Below are positions 1 to 14,010 of a stretch of DNA of 64,000 bases, piece by piece. How positions within the stretch are numbered: position 1 is the first letter of the stretch; every line of letters starts with the position of its first letter. The stretch covers positions 15,558,361-15,622,360 of the forward strand of contig CAKAKS010000066.1 of assembly GCA_916700875.1 (NCBI GenBank), in the 5' to 3' direction. The DNA is from Sebastes aleutianus. Taxonomy: Eukaryota; Chordata; Actinopteri; Perciformes; Sebastidae. The notes under the pieces were generated by a model. It saw only the letters and a program-made list of their open reading frames with translations. It made no database searches and was not told the origin of the DNA. A program made the translations under genes and the position numbers.

Positions 1-3000
1 ACAAGGAGAACGGTGTCACACTGAACTTAAATTACAGAGATCCATCTGAGAGAGAGGAGTGAGATGGATGGATGGATGATGTGGCTGAACACTGCAATAT
101 CAGAGGATAATGTATTATACTGGCACAATAAATATTGATAGCTCCACCAGGTAATACTCAGACAATAATACTGATCTTGTTTACAGTGTAGTAGCTTTTG
201 AAGGACAAATGTCATATTTGGGGGATTTAGTTGTTGTTTTTTTATGTCAAAAAAAGGAATAAAAGTCTCACAGCTTTGCCATGTAAACATTTGAGAATGC
301 TAGATGTATCAAGAATTGCATTTATGACCTGTATCCTGCTGATGCCCATTGTCTGTGGTGGAAAGCGATGATTACAGTGAGCAGATGCTAATCTTGTTAA
401 AGCTGCACTGTATTGTGAGGTGCCTTGTGTTCTTCTGTCTTACTGTTTCTTTGTATTTTTCTTTCCCACGATAAGTATAGAGGGTAGGAACCGGTTAAAT
501 AAATCCCTTCATCCTTATCTATATCAAGTCAAAACTTTTATTTCTTCTTTTATCTTGCAGCAGAGTCAGTCTGTTAGGAATGTTCAACTTTATTTGCAAC
601 CCCACTGTTATGAGCTACGACTTTGTTTTTAGTCAAAGGAATCCCATTTTGGCTTCAATTTGCATTATCACACAATAAACACAATAAATATATGAAAAGC
701 ACTATGACACATGACACAAGAACTCAACACAGGCTGTGTCAACCACATGGGACCCCCTTGTATATTTAATTCAGGTAGACAAGAGATCACAATAACATCA
801 TTCCAACCCACTAGACCTTTTATAAGATGAAAATCTGACCCTCAACATTTACATATGAGTCTGCTGTACACACACTTCTCCCCTCATACTGTATCTACAG
901 TTTCTCCAGTCTTTTGCTGACCTGTTTGACCACTGACTGTGTTGGTCTTCCAGTATCTTTTAATACAAATGTAGCAAACAAAATCAGAATATCCCTTTTA
1001 CAGATCTCCTGCAAGCCTGGTCCACACTCAGGTCAAGAAACTTCGGGTTAGAATAAAAGGTCGACCTGTGTCTTGAATTCGTTGTCGTATCAATAGTCTG
1101 TAAATGACATAAATTACACAATTAGTTTTACAATTGATGAGATGTTTTGGTTGTCTGCACCTTTATGACAGTGTGAGGATTTCTCCTGCAGGGGTCACTG
1201 TTTCATCACTAAATACATGTAGTTATGCAGATCCTGTTTTTTTTTTTTTACTTTCCACCAACTTTATAAACCTTGATTCAAGGATAATAGTACTATTATT
1301 CATTCTTTATTTCAATAGGAGAGTTGTTTATTTGTCTCTGGGTTTTGGGAGAGTCATATTAGGCTTTGTACAAACTTTGACAAAAGACTTCTTGCTCTTT
1401 TATGGATGTTTTTATTAATTGTTAGACAGGTTAAATTCCACAGGAGCCACTCTCCTTATCATTCCCAAATTCCTGACTACCAGTGTCACCGAAAGTGTTT
1501 GCAGCCCAGATGATTAATCAAACACCAAATGCATGTGTTTTACATTTCCACCGTAAGTGGTTTACATACTTAATGCCTAATGGAGCTGTTTAAGGAACAT
1601 GGTGGTTGATTCATATTATGCTCTCATGTCTCTCTTTGACAATGTGTGTATGCATGATTATTAGTTAACAGGGTACAGGACATTCATTCTAGCACAGCTA
1701 ATGCCTTGGAGTCATTGTAGCCACACTTTTAAACATGTGGTGACCATTTTGCTAAAATAATAGAACCGTTAAGCTATTTGAGCTGTAGAGTTGTTAGTGC
1801 TCTGGTGATAAATGACAAACCTCGGATGCATTCTTTCCTCTGTGTTCATCTACAAGATGCTATTAGGTCTCTGCTGACCCAAAAGCTAAAGGTAAACATA
1901 CTTTGTTCTCATTTTGTGTGGTCTCCTGAGAACCAAAACATCATTACAATTTGGTGTATGGATTTAGATAATGTGAAAAGACAGGGTCAAAAAAAGCCTT
2001 ATGTATGCATACCAGCAAGTATTAGAACACAGTCTAATGGTGCCTTGAACTAAGTAGAGCTGCAGTTACGTCATTAGAGGCGGATGTGTCAATTTTAAAA
2101 AGGTCTCACTATCTTTAATATTGAACCGTTTGTGTGTCTTAGCAGATTGGTGGTCACATAAATAAGATTTTTAAATATTAAAGTGATACTCCACTCAAAA
2201 TCTATCTTTGATGTGACTAAATACACTGCTTCCATCAGAATCACAATATAGTGCACTAGTTTGGGATGGAGTATCCCTTTAGGGAATAGGCCAGAAAACA
2301 TCCCAACTGCAGATTTTTCTTTAAAAATGTTTGAGCGCTTGCTGGACTCAAATATAGTTTGTTTGAGGTGCTCTTCGGATAAGGATACATGTAGACAAAA
2401 ATAAACAATAAAATGCCTTTTTTTCATGGCATAGTCATATTAGACCTAAAAACAAACTCTGATGTGTTGTGGCATCAAGCCTGCGTCGAGGAGTCAAAGC
2501 ACGTCTGAGTTTGATTTTATTTTTTGCAGATCTTCTTCATGCGTAAAATGATCCTTTAAATGATTCAACATCAAATGACATTTTCTTAATTCTCAAGAGA
2601 TGAAAGGGATATGAAAGTGGTATTTTCACTTCTTTGCCTCCCTTTTTTTCTACAGTAATTTTACGCTTTTGCCTAAACTTCACCTCAGTGCCTGACTGGA
2701 AATTGAGTTGGTCCCCAAATATTCAAAAACTCGAAACCGTTAATGCTCCTGAGCACACTGAAGAAAATGAAACCACTTGCCATTAATGACACAGCCTGAC
2801 CTTTATCTTTCCTCCAGGTAGTTGTTCTCATCTAGATGGCCTTTTTCAGCTCAAAATGACCTTTCATTATCTCTCCATTGTTCTTAAGTTAATGTCATAC
2901 ACTATATTGTCCATTGTCTATTGTCTATCACAAGGGGATGTCACAGCTTAAGATATATTAACTCTAGAATGGTGACTTTAGTAAATATCAGTGGATCAGG

Positions 3001-3816
3001 CAATACATACAAACATTACTTTCCCAATTTGATTTTTAAATGTTGTTTATACATGAAGAATTGTATTACACAAGAAAAATACTGTATGTCCTTAGTGCAG
3101 ATAATCAAAGACCAACCAGCATCCAAGTTTTGATTAGATATTCCATCAAGCTCGCTGAAAACAGAACAAAGTAGAGATGTCTGTGTACATTAAATCCCGA
3201 TCAAAACGGCTGCATCAAAGTTCCTGATGGATAGTTTACTTTTGAAATCACACACGGTTGTCAGATTCCTTCCTATCTGCTTGCTTGTTTTGGCATTCAA
3301 TACTATTTTAGAGCTGATTATTAGACGTTTGGAGTGTGTGAGACAGAGCTGGAGTGCCCTCTCTCACTCCACTAGCAGACACACTGCACATCTGGATCTA
3401 ATCCCCCCGTAAGGGCAAGCCAATCATCACATACCTGTGCAAGCACTCTTGACTTTCTTGGGACACGGCAATGGAGAGGTTCAAGCCTTAATTATTGCGC
3501 CCATTTGTCAGAAGAGTCAAGATTTTCACAAGTATGGTCCAAACTCTGACATTATATGGAGATTCTGGATTCTGAGCAGTCACATTTTGAAATAAATCTG
3601 GCTCCCTTAAGTAAACTGACACTGTGTAGTGAAGTGCATCGTGAGTCAAAGGGAACATTTTAGAGGAAAAAAATGATCACTTCCTTTAGACGATAGCCTG
3701 GTGCAGGTCGTGGTTCATATCATATGTTCATGACAGGGTACATGCCAGTATCATGGGTCATGGCTGGGGCCGTGTACCTGTGTGTGTCTGAAATGAAACG
3801 TTTTCCTACTTTTTCC
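1..3816. other. Intergenic DNA, no gene recognised
   Basis: AT-rich sequence with only short ORFs of no recognisable family on either strand. A short ATGG run lies near 65-80 and a T run near 1238-1250. I see no splice-bounded exon chain, RNA gene or complete transposable element. Confidence 0.6.
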
Positions 3817-4245
3817 CACTTAATTTTCCACCCGCGTTGCACCAAATTCGTTTTAGAAAAGTAAACACATGGAGTAACAGTGCAGAAAATTGAGAGCCAA
3901 TTTATTTTTTGCATTTCAAGTTTGGCTGTGAGGCATTTAAGCTTCCTGTACAAACAGCCACCCAACACAAATACTTCTTAGGTCAAGAAACTACAACGTT
4001 CAAAACTAATTTAATTTTGAACATCCATTTCTATTTTCCAGTTCTCCTTTTTTATCACTTGTTCTATGGAGGACAACAAATGCCACAAATGCCACTTCAT
4101 TTTCCACCCGCGTTGCACCAAATTCGTTTTAGAAAAGTAAACACAGGGAGTAACAGTGCAGAAAATTGAGAGCCAATTTCTTTTTTTGCATTTCAATCTT
4201 GGCTGTGAGGCGTTTAAGCTTCCTGTAATCACCTGCCAACACAAG
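3817..4245. repeat. Direct duplication of about 150 bp
   Basis: Two copies of a roughly 150-base segment lie at 3817-3970 and 4093-4245, offset by 276-277 bases. They share CCACCCGCGTTGCACC, the GAGTAACAGTGCAG stretch and GCTTCCTGTA, and differ at only a few positions plus small indels. The 122-base spacer between them is not duplicated. Both copies end near CCAACACAA. This looks like a fairly recent local segmental duplication. The short ORFs it contains are a by-product. Confidence 0.85.
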
Positions 4246-5511
4246 ACAATTCCCTTTTCATTCCCTTTGAAGAGTGTAATGGAAATTCTTTCAGTATTCC
4301 AAGATGAGTCCTAATGAATGTTGAAATCAAGATCCCAAACAGATGAAATGTCTTTGTTGTATTTTATTCTTGCAAGAAGAGGCACTGGTTATACAGAGTC
4401 AGCGACAGCTTAAAGACACCTGCTCTACAGTATTATGTGCACGCATAGTGTTTGTGGCACTTGGACGTGCTTCTTCTCACAGGTCTGCGGTGACTAGCAG
4501 CTATTCTGTCAGCCACAGACAATGCAGTAGCAGCTTTTGGATTAGTGTTCTGGTTGCGGCGGCTGCAGGTGTGCTGACCAGGAGTTGACAGCCTGTGGTG
4601 ACAAACAGCCGACCTGCCTGGAGTAATCATGCTATCTGATGGAACTTGTGGCAGCTGCTACAGCGGTATATTCAGTGGGGTAAAAAAATAAAATAAAATC
4701 TCTGATCCTTAGATGGAGTCTGGATGTGTATGTATGAAGTATGAATGTCTTGGGACGGGCTGGTGACCTATTTGGGAATTCAACCAGTATATGCTGTGTT
4801 CACTGACTTTTGAAAAAAACATGACATAAAATGCCATAATCTTTACATTGATAATGTAAAATGCTGTGTTTTTTTTTTGCATTTTCTTACATAACTTATC
4901 TGTGTGTGAAATAGCTTAACACCACTTAAGTCTAAGGGTCTCCTCTCCTCATTAGCATCTCTTATCGGCCCACCCAGCCATCAGTAATCAGGGAAGATCA
5001 GTAGAGGCAGGAAGAGCGATGGATGAAGGGAAGAGGCGACGGATAAACTTCCTGTGGAATGTGCCTCGTTTCTCCAGCAAAGGGTGGAGTGCGTCTTGCA
5101 GACAGAAGAGGGGAGCATTTTACCCTTAAATCATTTATGGTCACAGTACAGCAAAAAGAGCAAGAATATTTCCCTGTGTTAGTAAACAGAGACGGTTGTT
5201 TCAAAAGATAAGACTCTTTTTTCCGGGCACGAGGAAATTACATTTAAATTGTAGAGAAAGAGTCACCGGTTGGCTGTCATGTCATGGGACTCATTTTCAA
5301 ATGGTGCATTTCATCATGTACGTATTTGTAATATTCTTTGGTGAGGGTCAAAGGAGGATTACCTTCTCAAATTGATCACAGCAGAATAGAATAGCTATGG
5401 TCATAAAGCCTAATATGATCTAAAATAATAAACTTTTAGATCAGTAAAATCAACATTATCCCCCCAGTGTTGAATTGTCTAATGTTTGTTTTGGTTATCG
5501 ATAGGGCTGGG
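4246..5511. other. Intergenic DNA, no feature seen
   Basis: No credible coding exon, RNA gene or complete element. Contains simple A/T tracts near 4681-4700 and 4868-4880. Confidence 0.55.
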
Positions 5512-6200
5512 ACGATACACCCATCTCCCGATTCAATACTATCACGATAATTGGATGCCGATTCGATATGTATTTAGATTTTTAAGTAATGTGGTTCTAC
5601 AAGTATTGCGATTCGATATTACGAAATCAAAGAATCAAAGAAAAATCAAAGAATAACGACATTTCCGTCACAAATTAGTGATATTTTCTTTGTAATTTAT
5701 AAGGGACATGTAATGTTTTATACATCTGGTGGATATAATCCAATCAATCTTATTTCCATATATGTATGTAGTATATACAGTTCCCTTTGTTGACGTATTC
5801 ACATGTATACTTCCGTGGTCGGCTCCATCGGGGCCATTTGAATTTAACATAAATGTCAGTATATGGGTGCTCTACAGTTGTATCGTCGGCTGATTTGACC
5901 ACGGAGACGAGAGTGACGGCTGGCTTTACTACACGTTATCGCAATACGATAATGTTTCCTGTCCATGACAGAGTTAGCATGCAGCTTTAGCCGTGATGTC
6001 TAGCTCTGCTTTTCCTGCAATGTGTGAAACCCAAAGTGTTTCCACACTTTGGATTTAAGATGTGAAGGTTGTATATGCTGGTTTCTGCTTGCTATGGCCG
6101 GTTTAAAGCAAACATATCGATTCTGGCATTAAAAAATCTACTTCAAAATCGTAAAAAGAAAAAAATCGGGATACATAATCGATTTTTTCTCCCACCCCTA
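5512..6200. mobile_element. hAT-like MITE, about 690 bp
   Basis: The left end reads TAGGGCTGGGACGATAC and the right end, reverse-complemented, reads TAGGGGTGGGAGAAAAAAT, giving short terminal inverted repeats of the TAGGGNTGGG type seen in non-autonomous hAT elements. The interior has GATTCGATA/ATCGATT-like motifs typical of this repeat class. The flanking octamers (GTTATCGA and GTTTCTGA) agree at 5 of 8 positions, so an 8-bp target duplication is possible but decayed. It has no transposase ORF. Confidence 0.65.
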
Positions 6201-8213
6201 GTTTCTGATGTCTGATCAGAGTGGATTACTGAGCAATCCCAGCGAGAAACTGCTGTCCGTCTCTGTGATAACATATTCTCTCAGAGTTTACAGCGATGAC
6301 CCTGAGGGAGATCACCATCCTGGTGGGGAAACTGTCAAAGCAAAGGCCATTTCAATCTCTCCCAGCTTTCTCATATATAAATACATGTTTAAATCTCTGC
6401 ATCAATAAAAAATTCACCCCAGCAAATCAACTGAATATGGTTTAATACCACAGTCATTAATAACAGATGTATGCATGTGTGCTGTTGGAACCTGGAGATG
6501 CAATATGTATTCATATTCATTCATTCAGTGGTTCAGCACCGATTATGTCTTGAGTGATTTAGGAAATAAAATGAGCACTTTGACAATTCCTTTTGGTTTT
6601 AATTTTCTCGATTGATTTTCGTTTCTTTTATCATTAAATTATGTGTGTCCATGCCATCATTTCAAATTAACTCCAGTAATTCCTTACAGATGATGCCAAT
6701 GCTGTAATTATTTTTATACGACAAAAAAACAAACAAACTTGGAAGTTAGCAGTACTGATTATAACAGATGCTTACAGCTCAGATGTGGTAAATATTTAGT
6801 GGAAAGTTCACACTGTATTTAGACATCACCACTAGAAAAAAGCTGCTGTTCCCCGGAGTGACCGGAACAGATATCCATACCACTTTCATCCTACAGTACA
6901 TTCTGGCACTACAGACAGCATTCCTGAAATGTACAACAAAGCCCTGGTGGATTGTAGTACCATCACGCCAACAACTAGTCAGTGGAGACCTTGGAGGCCA
7001 CTTCAACGGCAAAATGGATATGATGGCGCCACCACAACACATGGATGGTTTCATTATTTCCATGTGTGACACGCCTGGTTTGGAGAATCAGCTGTTGTAC
7101 AGTCATCTTTCTGCATAACGATGGTTCAGATGGTTGAGAAGATATTCTGCACACTGTTTAAGTTTCTACTAACATAAACATCAGTCCAGTCGTAAAAACA
7201 GCATTTTTTTGTTGAATTAAAAATTACAAAATGTTTCTATATGAGATTTATCATATGATTACAATGACAAAACAATCCATATCAAAACCAATCAAAATCG
7301 TTTTTTCTTCCTCAGATTTGTATTTTTCACTGTAGCTCTGCCCAAATTTCTCCAACACACTTATACACGTAGTAAGTAAAAGAATATTTTAAGCAAAATG
7401 AATACAAGTTTAGTCATATGTTAGGTTAGGTAGGTTGCATAGGTTTTCATAGAGCTCTAAATGACTTGTTTTGTTGTAGTTTCTTTCAGCAAGTGACACA
7501 AAGAGGAAAAGTCCTCTGGCACAAACCAAAGTGATGAATACAAAATGTCCTGCATTTAACAACGCGGCAATTTTCATCAACTGAAAATCCAACGAAACAC
7601 CTTTTAATCACCCACAGAGAAGCAATCTCTGAGCCAAAATTAGAGGGAACACTGGCTTCACTTTCTAAGAAGAAAAGCCCTGTGAGATGAGATGGAACAT
7701 GCAAGTCTGTTGTTTCTGAGCAACCAGCTACAGTTGGTAAATTTGCTTTTCTGTTTGGCGACATGAACTTTCAGCTCGGTATAATTACTTCTACTGCCAG
7801 AATTCCTGTAAGAATCCAATGTCATTTTTCAAGATAATATAACTTTATTATCTTGTGCTTACAGAGATTAGTTGTAAAAGAAACGTATCATTGATTGACA
7901 CCTAGGCCTAATTATAGAGATGGAAAGCAATTCATCTACTACAGTGACCTATATCGCATTGACAAACCATGTCATATCAACCTAACATTTACATAAGGGG
8001 TTTAGTGGTATTTAATCCTAATGTACGTATACTTTGCCATCAGTACCAGCTCAGTATTATACAATTAAAATAGCTCAGAAACAGGTTAGAGATCTGTATT
8101 TGATACACTATATGCAGCGTTGGACAAGTTACTTGACAAATGTAATCAATTAGCCATAACAAAAACATTACTCTGAGGTTTAACAAGCAGTCGGCCTACA
8201 GTTTGAAGGTATT
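6201..8213. other. Intergenic DNA, no feature seen
   Basis: No splice-bounded coding sequence or complete mobile element recognised. ORFs of about 90 codons near 6779-7118 and 7486-7764 have no recognisable domain. Confidence 0.55.
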
Positions 8214-8884
8214 TACCATACTGTCTATAAAGTTGGACAACATGACAGTGCCCCAAAAGTGACGCCAAAACATCTCAATCGCCCCCTGGTGGCGACTAAA
8301 AAGTCAAAGTACACGTCAAATAACTTTTTCTCAAAGATAGTTTCTGTCATTTTAGGAAGTTCTTATCATGCTGGTGTATGTTCAAATGTTTTTCTGATAA
8401 GTTTGGTTTTAATTAGTTATTTGATGCTGTATAAAAAGGGGGGGAGACGTCATGATTAACAACTGTGATTTACAGCTGCTCCGTGTGAAGTAGTCGCAGC
8501 CGGAGGCTCCGAAACAGTCACGAGTCTGTGTAAAACAACATGTGTCAATTTGATTATAAATGTAGTTATAGAGATATTATGGTGAGTTGTTGTGTCTTTC
8601 TTGCCAAGCAGCTACCGTAGTGCTAATGCAGCAGTTAGGTGGCTCACGCTAACAAGCTTTGGTCGTGCTCGGCTCGTGATTGGCTTGGGCGGGTGTGTGG
8701 GCGGGACCTCGATACCGCGGCTCCAGCTCCCCGATCACTACTGCACAGACTCAGGCTCCAAATGACGTGAAAATCTCAAGATGGCAGCTCCTGTATCCGG
8801 AATATTTTGGCTTACACTTTTGTAAAGTGGGAGGAAGTGGAGACACGTCGTCCATCTATATTTATATATGCAGTCTATGGTATT
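8214..8884. mobile_element. MITE with CCATAGACTG-type ends, about 670 bp
   Basis: The left end (TACCATACTGTCTATAAA followed by TGGACAACATGAC) is an imperfect inverted match to the right end (TACCATAGACTGCATATA followed by TGGACGACGTGTC when reverse-complemented). The GC-richer interior near 8670-8860 carries the GGAATATTTTGGCT and AAGTGGGAGGAAGTGGAG stretches that I recognise from memory as a common fish repeat. The ORFs of about 110 codons overlapping it are not genes. Confidence 0.65.
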
Positions 8885-11052
8885 TCCTTATTGTTCAGAA
8901 GGTGCAGCAGTTTAACCCAAAAGCATCCCCTCACCAGCCCATGCATTGTTCACATGCACGGACCAATAGTCTGTGGCTTGGCGCATGGTCTTCACATGTT
9001 CAGACAGTGCTGTGATTCCAATCACCTTCTGCGCAGATCACAAGCCTCATTTGTCCTCCAACTCAGCTCAGCATCAGTGTTGCACCTTTCTGGACTCTTT
9101 TATCTTTATTTATGGATATGGTCTTTCCTGTGTGTCCATGATAATTAACCACACTATTCACAAAAGGATTTACAAACCATCTTCAGTCAATAAATGAGTG
9201 GTATCTCAAAGAGAGTGTGTGTGACCTGGACTAATTAATACATCACCATCATCTACATGTTCTTACCGGACAACCTGTGGAGATTGTAAATGACATTCAT
9301 AGAACCAACATCTAAGGGTTCATTCAATCAGCATCACTAAGGTCACAAGTTTGGTATCCATCAAGCCAACGCCTATTTTACACTTATCAACAGGTAGTTT
9401 AAAGTTAGCTTACTGGATGGAGCACTGCAGACTGTTTCACACACTCCAACTCTGAACGTACAGGCTTACAACTGGCTGTAGCAAGCCAACTAAGAACACA
9501 CAACATATTAATATGATAATTTTGGATTGACTGTGAATCACATTTTGGTAGAGGCTAACTGCCTCCCCGCAATTCCAGCCCCTGCGTCAAGCTAACACAT
9601 CCTAGACCAGACGAAAGACACCAAACTGATATCAACAATCAAACTTCTGGTTAGACAGCAACAAAGCTGACTCCTGAAATTGTTGAAATAACAAGTGTTA
9701 CAGGTTTTAGTTACTGTAATGTAGGTATTGCATTTTTGTAATCCCAGACTATTCACTACTGAAAACTGCCCAACACTGACTATAGCCTACGTACAGCTTA
9801 CTAACATGGCCTGTAGTGCTTTTCTTTTCCCAATACCTATATAGGCATTTCTTCTATATTGGCCAAGCTCACTGTGGCTCCAAAGTTCAAAAGATCTAAA
9901 TATACATATGACTTTTGATGCCGTCATGCTAATCTGAATGATGCATGTACATTTCACCCGCACCAGCAGCCAGGGGTCTAATACAAAGAGTACCTACTTA
10001 GAGTTGTGAAGGTCAAGCAAGTTCATCACTGAACCTTCATTGCGTGCGTGCAGATGGGAGTTTCGAGCTTCGAGAGGATACTCCGTCAAAGCCTACTTCA
10101 TGCTTGGCTGAGGGAAAAGGTTGACAAACAAGACAAATGATCAGTCACTGTAAAATGAGATGGATGGTGTGAATTGAAGCAGGCATTAAGGGGGTTGTCA
10201 TGCACATCAGCAATGTTTCCTGAGCCTGACATCTCTCTGAAAATAACACGCAGGTTTCTGGCAGGCAAAGGCCCTCCAGATTGAAATAACAAACTGAGAG
10301 GCAGTAGGAGGATAATGCTTTCTCCTGCTGAGAGCCTGATTTCAGGAACAGTTTATATGCCGCTGCACGTTTTCACGGCAGATTACTGTAAAGTGGAAAA
10401 TAATAATTATTGTGGAGATCTGGTAAAGCGATCTAATCATGGCACTGCTTGTTTCGATTATCGTCCACTCCAGCCCCAAGTATGTCCATAACTACAAAAA
10501 TAAGACCCAGTCTTGTGCTGATTATATGAAAGTGTTTTAATGCAGTTGTTTGTTTTTTTTGTTTTTGCGGAAAAGTATGTATGAAATTGATTTGGAAATT
10601 TATATTGACCTAAAACATTGCTACTGATATAGACATAGCCGATGATATAAAATGTGTTCTTCAACAACCGGCACCGTCATTAATGCTACGAACTCACAGT
10701 GAGAAGGTCCTGGGTGTGAATGTCAACCCTGCCCCCTCCCAACCCTGAATAGTATAGTTACAGTTACACATAATGGATGGATGGATTTTCTTAAAGTTTA
10801 AGCCTAACATATGCAAAACAGGTGGATTACAGATGTTGTATTGCTAGAAACATATAAGAATATTTGATATGAGGATTGGTGACCGGTCCAAAATGTTTGC
10901 CCATCTTCTGATATGCCACTTCATGAAAGCAATTTTATAAAGAATGATTCTGGTTTAATACTTATTTGCATTGTTTAAACCATCATTCTTCTCAGTAATA
11001 ATAATATGGTACTTCCCAACTTGAACCTACCATTCTTGGCATAGTTGTGCAC
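8885..11052. other. Intergenic DNA with a SINE/LINE tail fragment
   Basis: No gene recognised. Near 10685-10790 a piece resembling a SINE (GAGAAGGTCCTGGGTGTGAA, similar to a tRNA box B, then a tail ending in ATGGATGGATGG) suggests a truncated retroposon on the + strand. Nothing else stands out. Confidence 0.45.
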
Positions 11053-11338
11053 TAGGGCTGTCCTCGACCAAAGAAATTCTTAGTAGACTAACACTCATAT
11101 GATTTTGTCGACTAATCGATTAGTTGATTTAATCAGATCTGTGAAACTGAGTTTCTCCACAAAGAATCGCACAAAAGCCTCACTTTAAATCTTGTGTTTA
11201 CCAGAGATGTGCTCATAAGTTTCTCAGAAATAAGTAATTCACCATGAAAAAGCACAAAAAACAACTAACTGACTGAAGAAATTTTAGTCAACTGAGACCA
11301 AAACGACCGATTAGTCGACTGATTATAGTCAACATTCA
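11053..11338. mobile_element. hAT-like MITE or fragment rich in TCGACTAA motifs
   Basis: Begins TAGGGCTGTCCTCGACC, with repeated GTCGACTAATCGATTAG-like motifs near the left end and the inverted counterpart CGATTAGTCGACTGATTATA near the right. A TAGGGCTGT start with GTCGACTAA subterminal motifs is typical of non-autonomous hAT elements in fish. The right boundary is approximate and no target duplication was confirmed. Confidence 0.55.
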
Positions 11339-13300
11339 TAGTTTTACCTTCAAATAAAGAGATTTACATTATCTGTCAAAACTGTTTGTTTGTTTACAAC
11401 CTGCTGATGGTACAATGTTTTTTGCCCCACCTGACTTTTTGCTCGTGATGTTGCTGTGTTCCCATATCTCTCTCCTACTGCAATGTTGCCATAACTGATC
11501 AACATTATGGCCCAAACTACAAAATAGGATCAACGTTGTAATAAACTGAATTTATACCTTAAGTCCCATCGATGAGAGACAAACTTCAGCAAGCGCCCAT
11601 TCACAAAGCTGTCATTTTAAACTGACCTCGAGCTGGATCATAATATGTCACAGTATTATAATGATGTCAAAGTTGATGTTTTCATTTGAGGTGGCACAGA
11701 GAGGTGATGACCCATCTGCAAGTTTATAGAGCCACAGAGTAATTGCTTACTAAACAGAAGTAATTGACTGTGTTCAAATAACAAACTAGTGCATGTTGTT
11801 GTGGGAAAGCTATTACCTCAAAGCTTGGCTCCACTGTGTGAGTGTCTGGAGAAATGTTTGTCTCCATGTTTTTAATTCATTTTCATCAGCAGGACAGATA
11901 AGATTGATCCAGAGGAAATATGTAAAAATACTTACTGTCATTTATAAACAAAAGGGGGGGATTGGAAACTGGATTTTGTTTCTGTCTCTGACGGTTTCAA
12001 TAAATCACTGTCTCCTCATATTACCTGCTGTTTGAGAGTGATGTGTTTCTTTCCTTTAGAAGTCAGCAGATTTGATCAAACTAAACCACATAGAAGCAAT
12101 TTCCTTGTGTTATTTCCTTTGCTGTTGTGGGTTATAAATCACAGTACCAGATGGGTCGGTAAAGTGGTGACAATTTGAGATAACCCCTCTTCCGATTGAT
12201 CGTTGGTTCTAGGCAGCGTCAGGCTGGGGAAGGATTAATGAAGTATGAGATTGGGCTGAGTGTCCTGAGTGAGTACAGTCACCACAGAAAAGCACCAGAA
12301 AGTACACTTTACCTCAAGAGACACACAACAACTCATTTCATCCCACTCTAGGATCAGCACGTCATTAATGTTATTTAGCCTACTAGGCCAAAACCAAACA
12401 CTGGCTGCCTTCAGTTGCTGACAGCATGAAGTACATGGTCAGCTTTACTTTTTCCAATGACAACAGCACCTATACAGCGCAATTCAATGTCCTCAGAAGA
12501 CCATTTCCTGATCTAACTAGGAATGTCTAATGTGTCTTGTTATCATGTCAATTATCTTGAGGGAAGAGACTGAGACTGAGCTGAACTGTGCTGGCAGAGT
12601 GCCACAATATGTCACTGGCCCTAACAGCGCTGTGGTGAACTCATATCCATTAATGTGATGTAAACCAAAGGAGCTAACAGCTTCTCTCCAGAGATTCGAT
12701 CATATTGCATAACCTACCATTACAGGTCCAAAGGCCCAATACACTGGGTCTGATACATTACATTAACACATGTAATACACAACTAAAAATGTCTATTTAT
12801 TGATATTATGAAAGTGAAGCAAAGGTCGTCTCTGACAGCACAGCTGCTTGCACAGCTAGAATTGTTCAAGGCTGTCATTAATGCTCAGATTATGCTCAGG
12901 CACAGGCTGAACATACAGAAAATACTTTATTCTGGGCTATTTTCCAGTACATTTTGTTCAAGTTAGGTAAGGTCATCATGAAGCAATGCATTCGTAACAG
13001 CTCAGTATGAACCATGGGACATAGAATTAATAGCAAAAGTGAATCAGAAAGTGGCCAGTACGCAGATTCTCAGATAGGAGGAAATAATTATCAGAAATTG
13101 GTTCATTAACTTTGTATCCAGCAGTCTGGGTAACAATATTATCGATTATGTAATCCCTGATTCAGAGTTATAAGGAAGCACTTATTACCAATTACTAAAT
13201 AACAATATGTTTCGTTTATGCTGCTGCACAAATAAGCAAACAAGAAGTCTGTTTTAACTCAACATAAGTTTGGCAAAACATACCAACTCACTGAGTCCAC
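11339..13300. other. Intergenic DNA, no feature seen
   Basis: No credible coding exon, RNA gene or complete element. The ORF at 11793-12035 is isolated and resembles no family I know. Confidence 0.5.
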
Positions 13301-14010
13301 TAAGGCCCTGTCTACATGTATTTTTAATAACAGATATTTTCCTCTCTGTTTAAAAAAAAATCTGTCCGCACGACCTTCGTTTTACAAAATATTTCCATCC
13401 ACACTGGAACGCAAAAACAACTCCAAACAGTCGCCGTAATATTTACATGTAACCACAAGTGAGATTACAAGTTAAGGGTCAAGGAATTTTGTTGCCACCC
13501 TTCTCACACCCTTTCTTTCAGCTTCATTACAGTCAGTGCGATAACAGTTATTGTTCATGGGGGGGCTGGGATTCCTGGTCGAACTGCAGGACTGTCATCA
13601 CTCTGCTGTCATCAACTGTCTCTTTACATGCATAAATGACAAAAGGGAGGTCATTCAGGTTTATGTCCATAGCCGTTCTGAGTGCTCCAAACATTTTTCA
13701 AATGTTAAGTAGTAATTAGTCCGAGCAGTGCTAACAAAATGTAAAAAAGCGGATAGTCCGCCATCTTTGTTATTGTTTCTGGTGCATGCTCATTACACAA
13801 AGCAACAATGGGCATGCGTGAAATGAGGAGAGGATGTCATCGTTTCCCAAACGCTCCGTTTTATATGTCCAGACCAATACAAAGTAACCGGAGCTGTTAA
13901 AAATATACGATTTTTTTCTTACCCAAAACTCTGTGTGCATGTGGACGAGGCCAAAATGTAGAGGAAAATATCCGTTTTTAAAAATATCTGTATACATGTA
14001 GAGAGGGCCT
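13301..14010. mobile_element. MITE with TAGGCCCTSTCTACATGTAT inverted ends, about 710 bp
   Basis: The left end (TAAGGCCCTGTCTACATGTA, then ACAGATATTTTCCTCT) is matched in inverted orientation by the right end (TTAGGCCCTCTCTACATGTA, then GGATATTTTCCTCTAC). The inverted similarity extends a few bases outward (CCACT on each side), so the exact ends are uncertain. There is no transposase ORF. A hAT-type assignment is likely but unproven. Confidence 0.65.
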
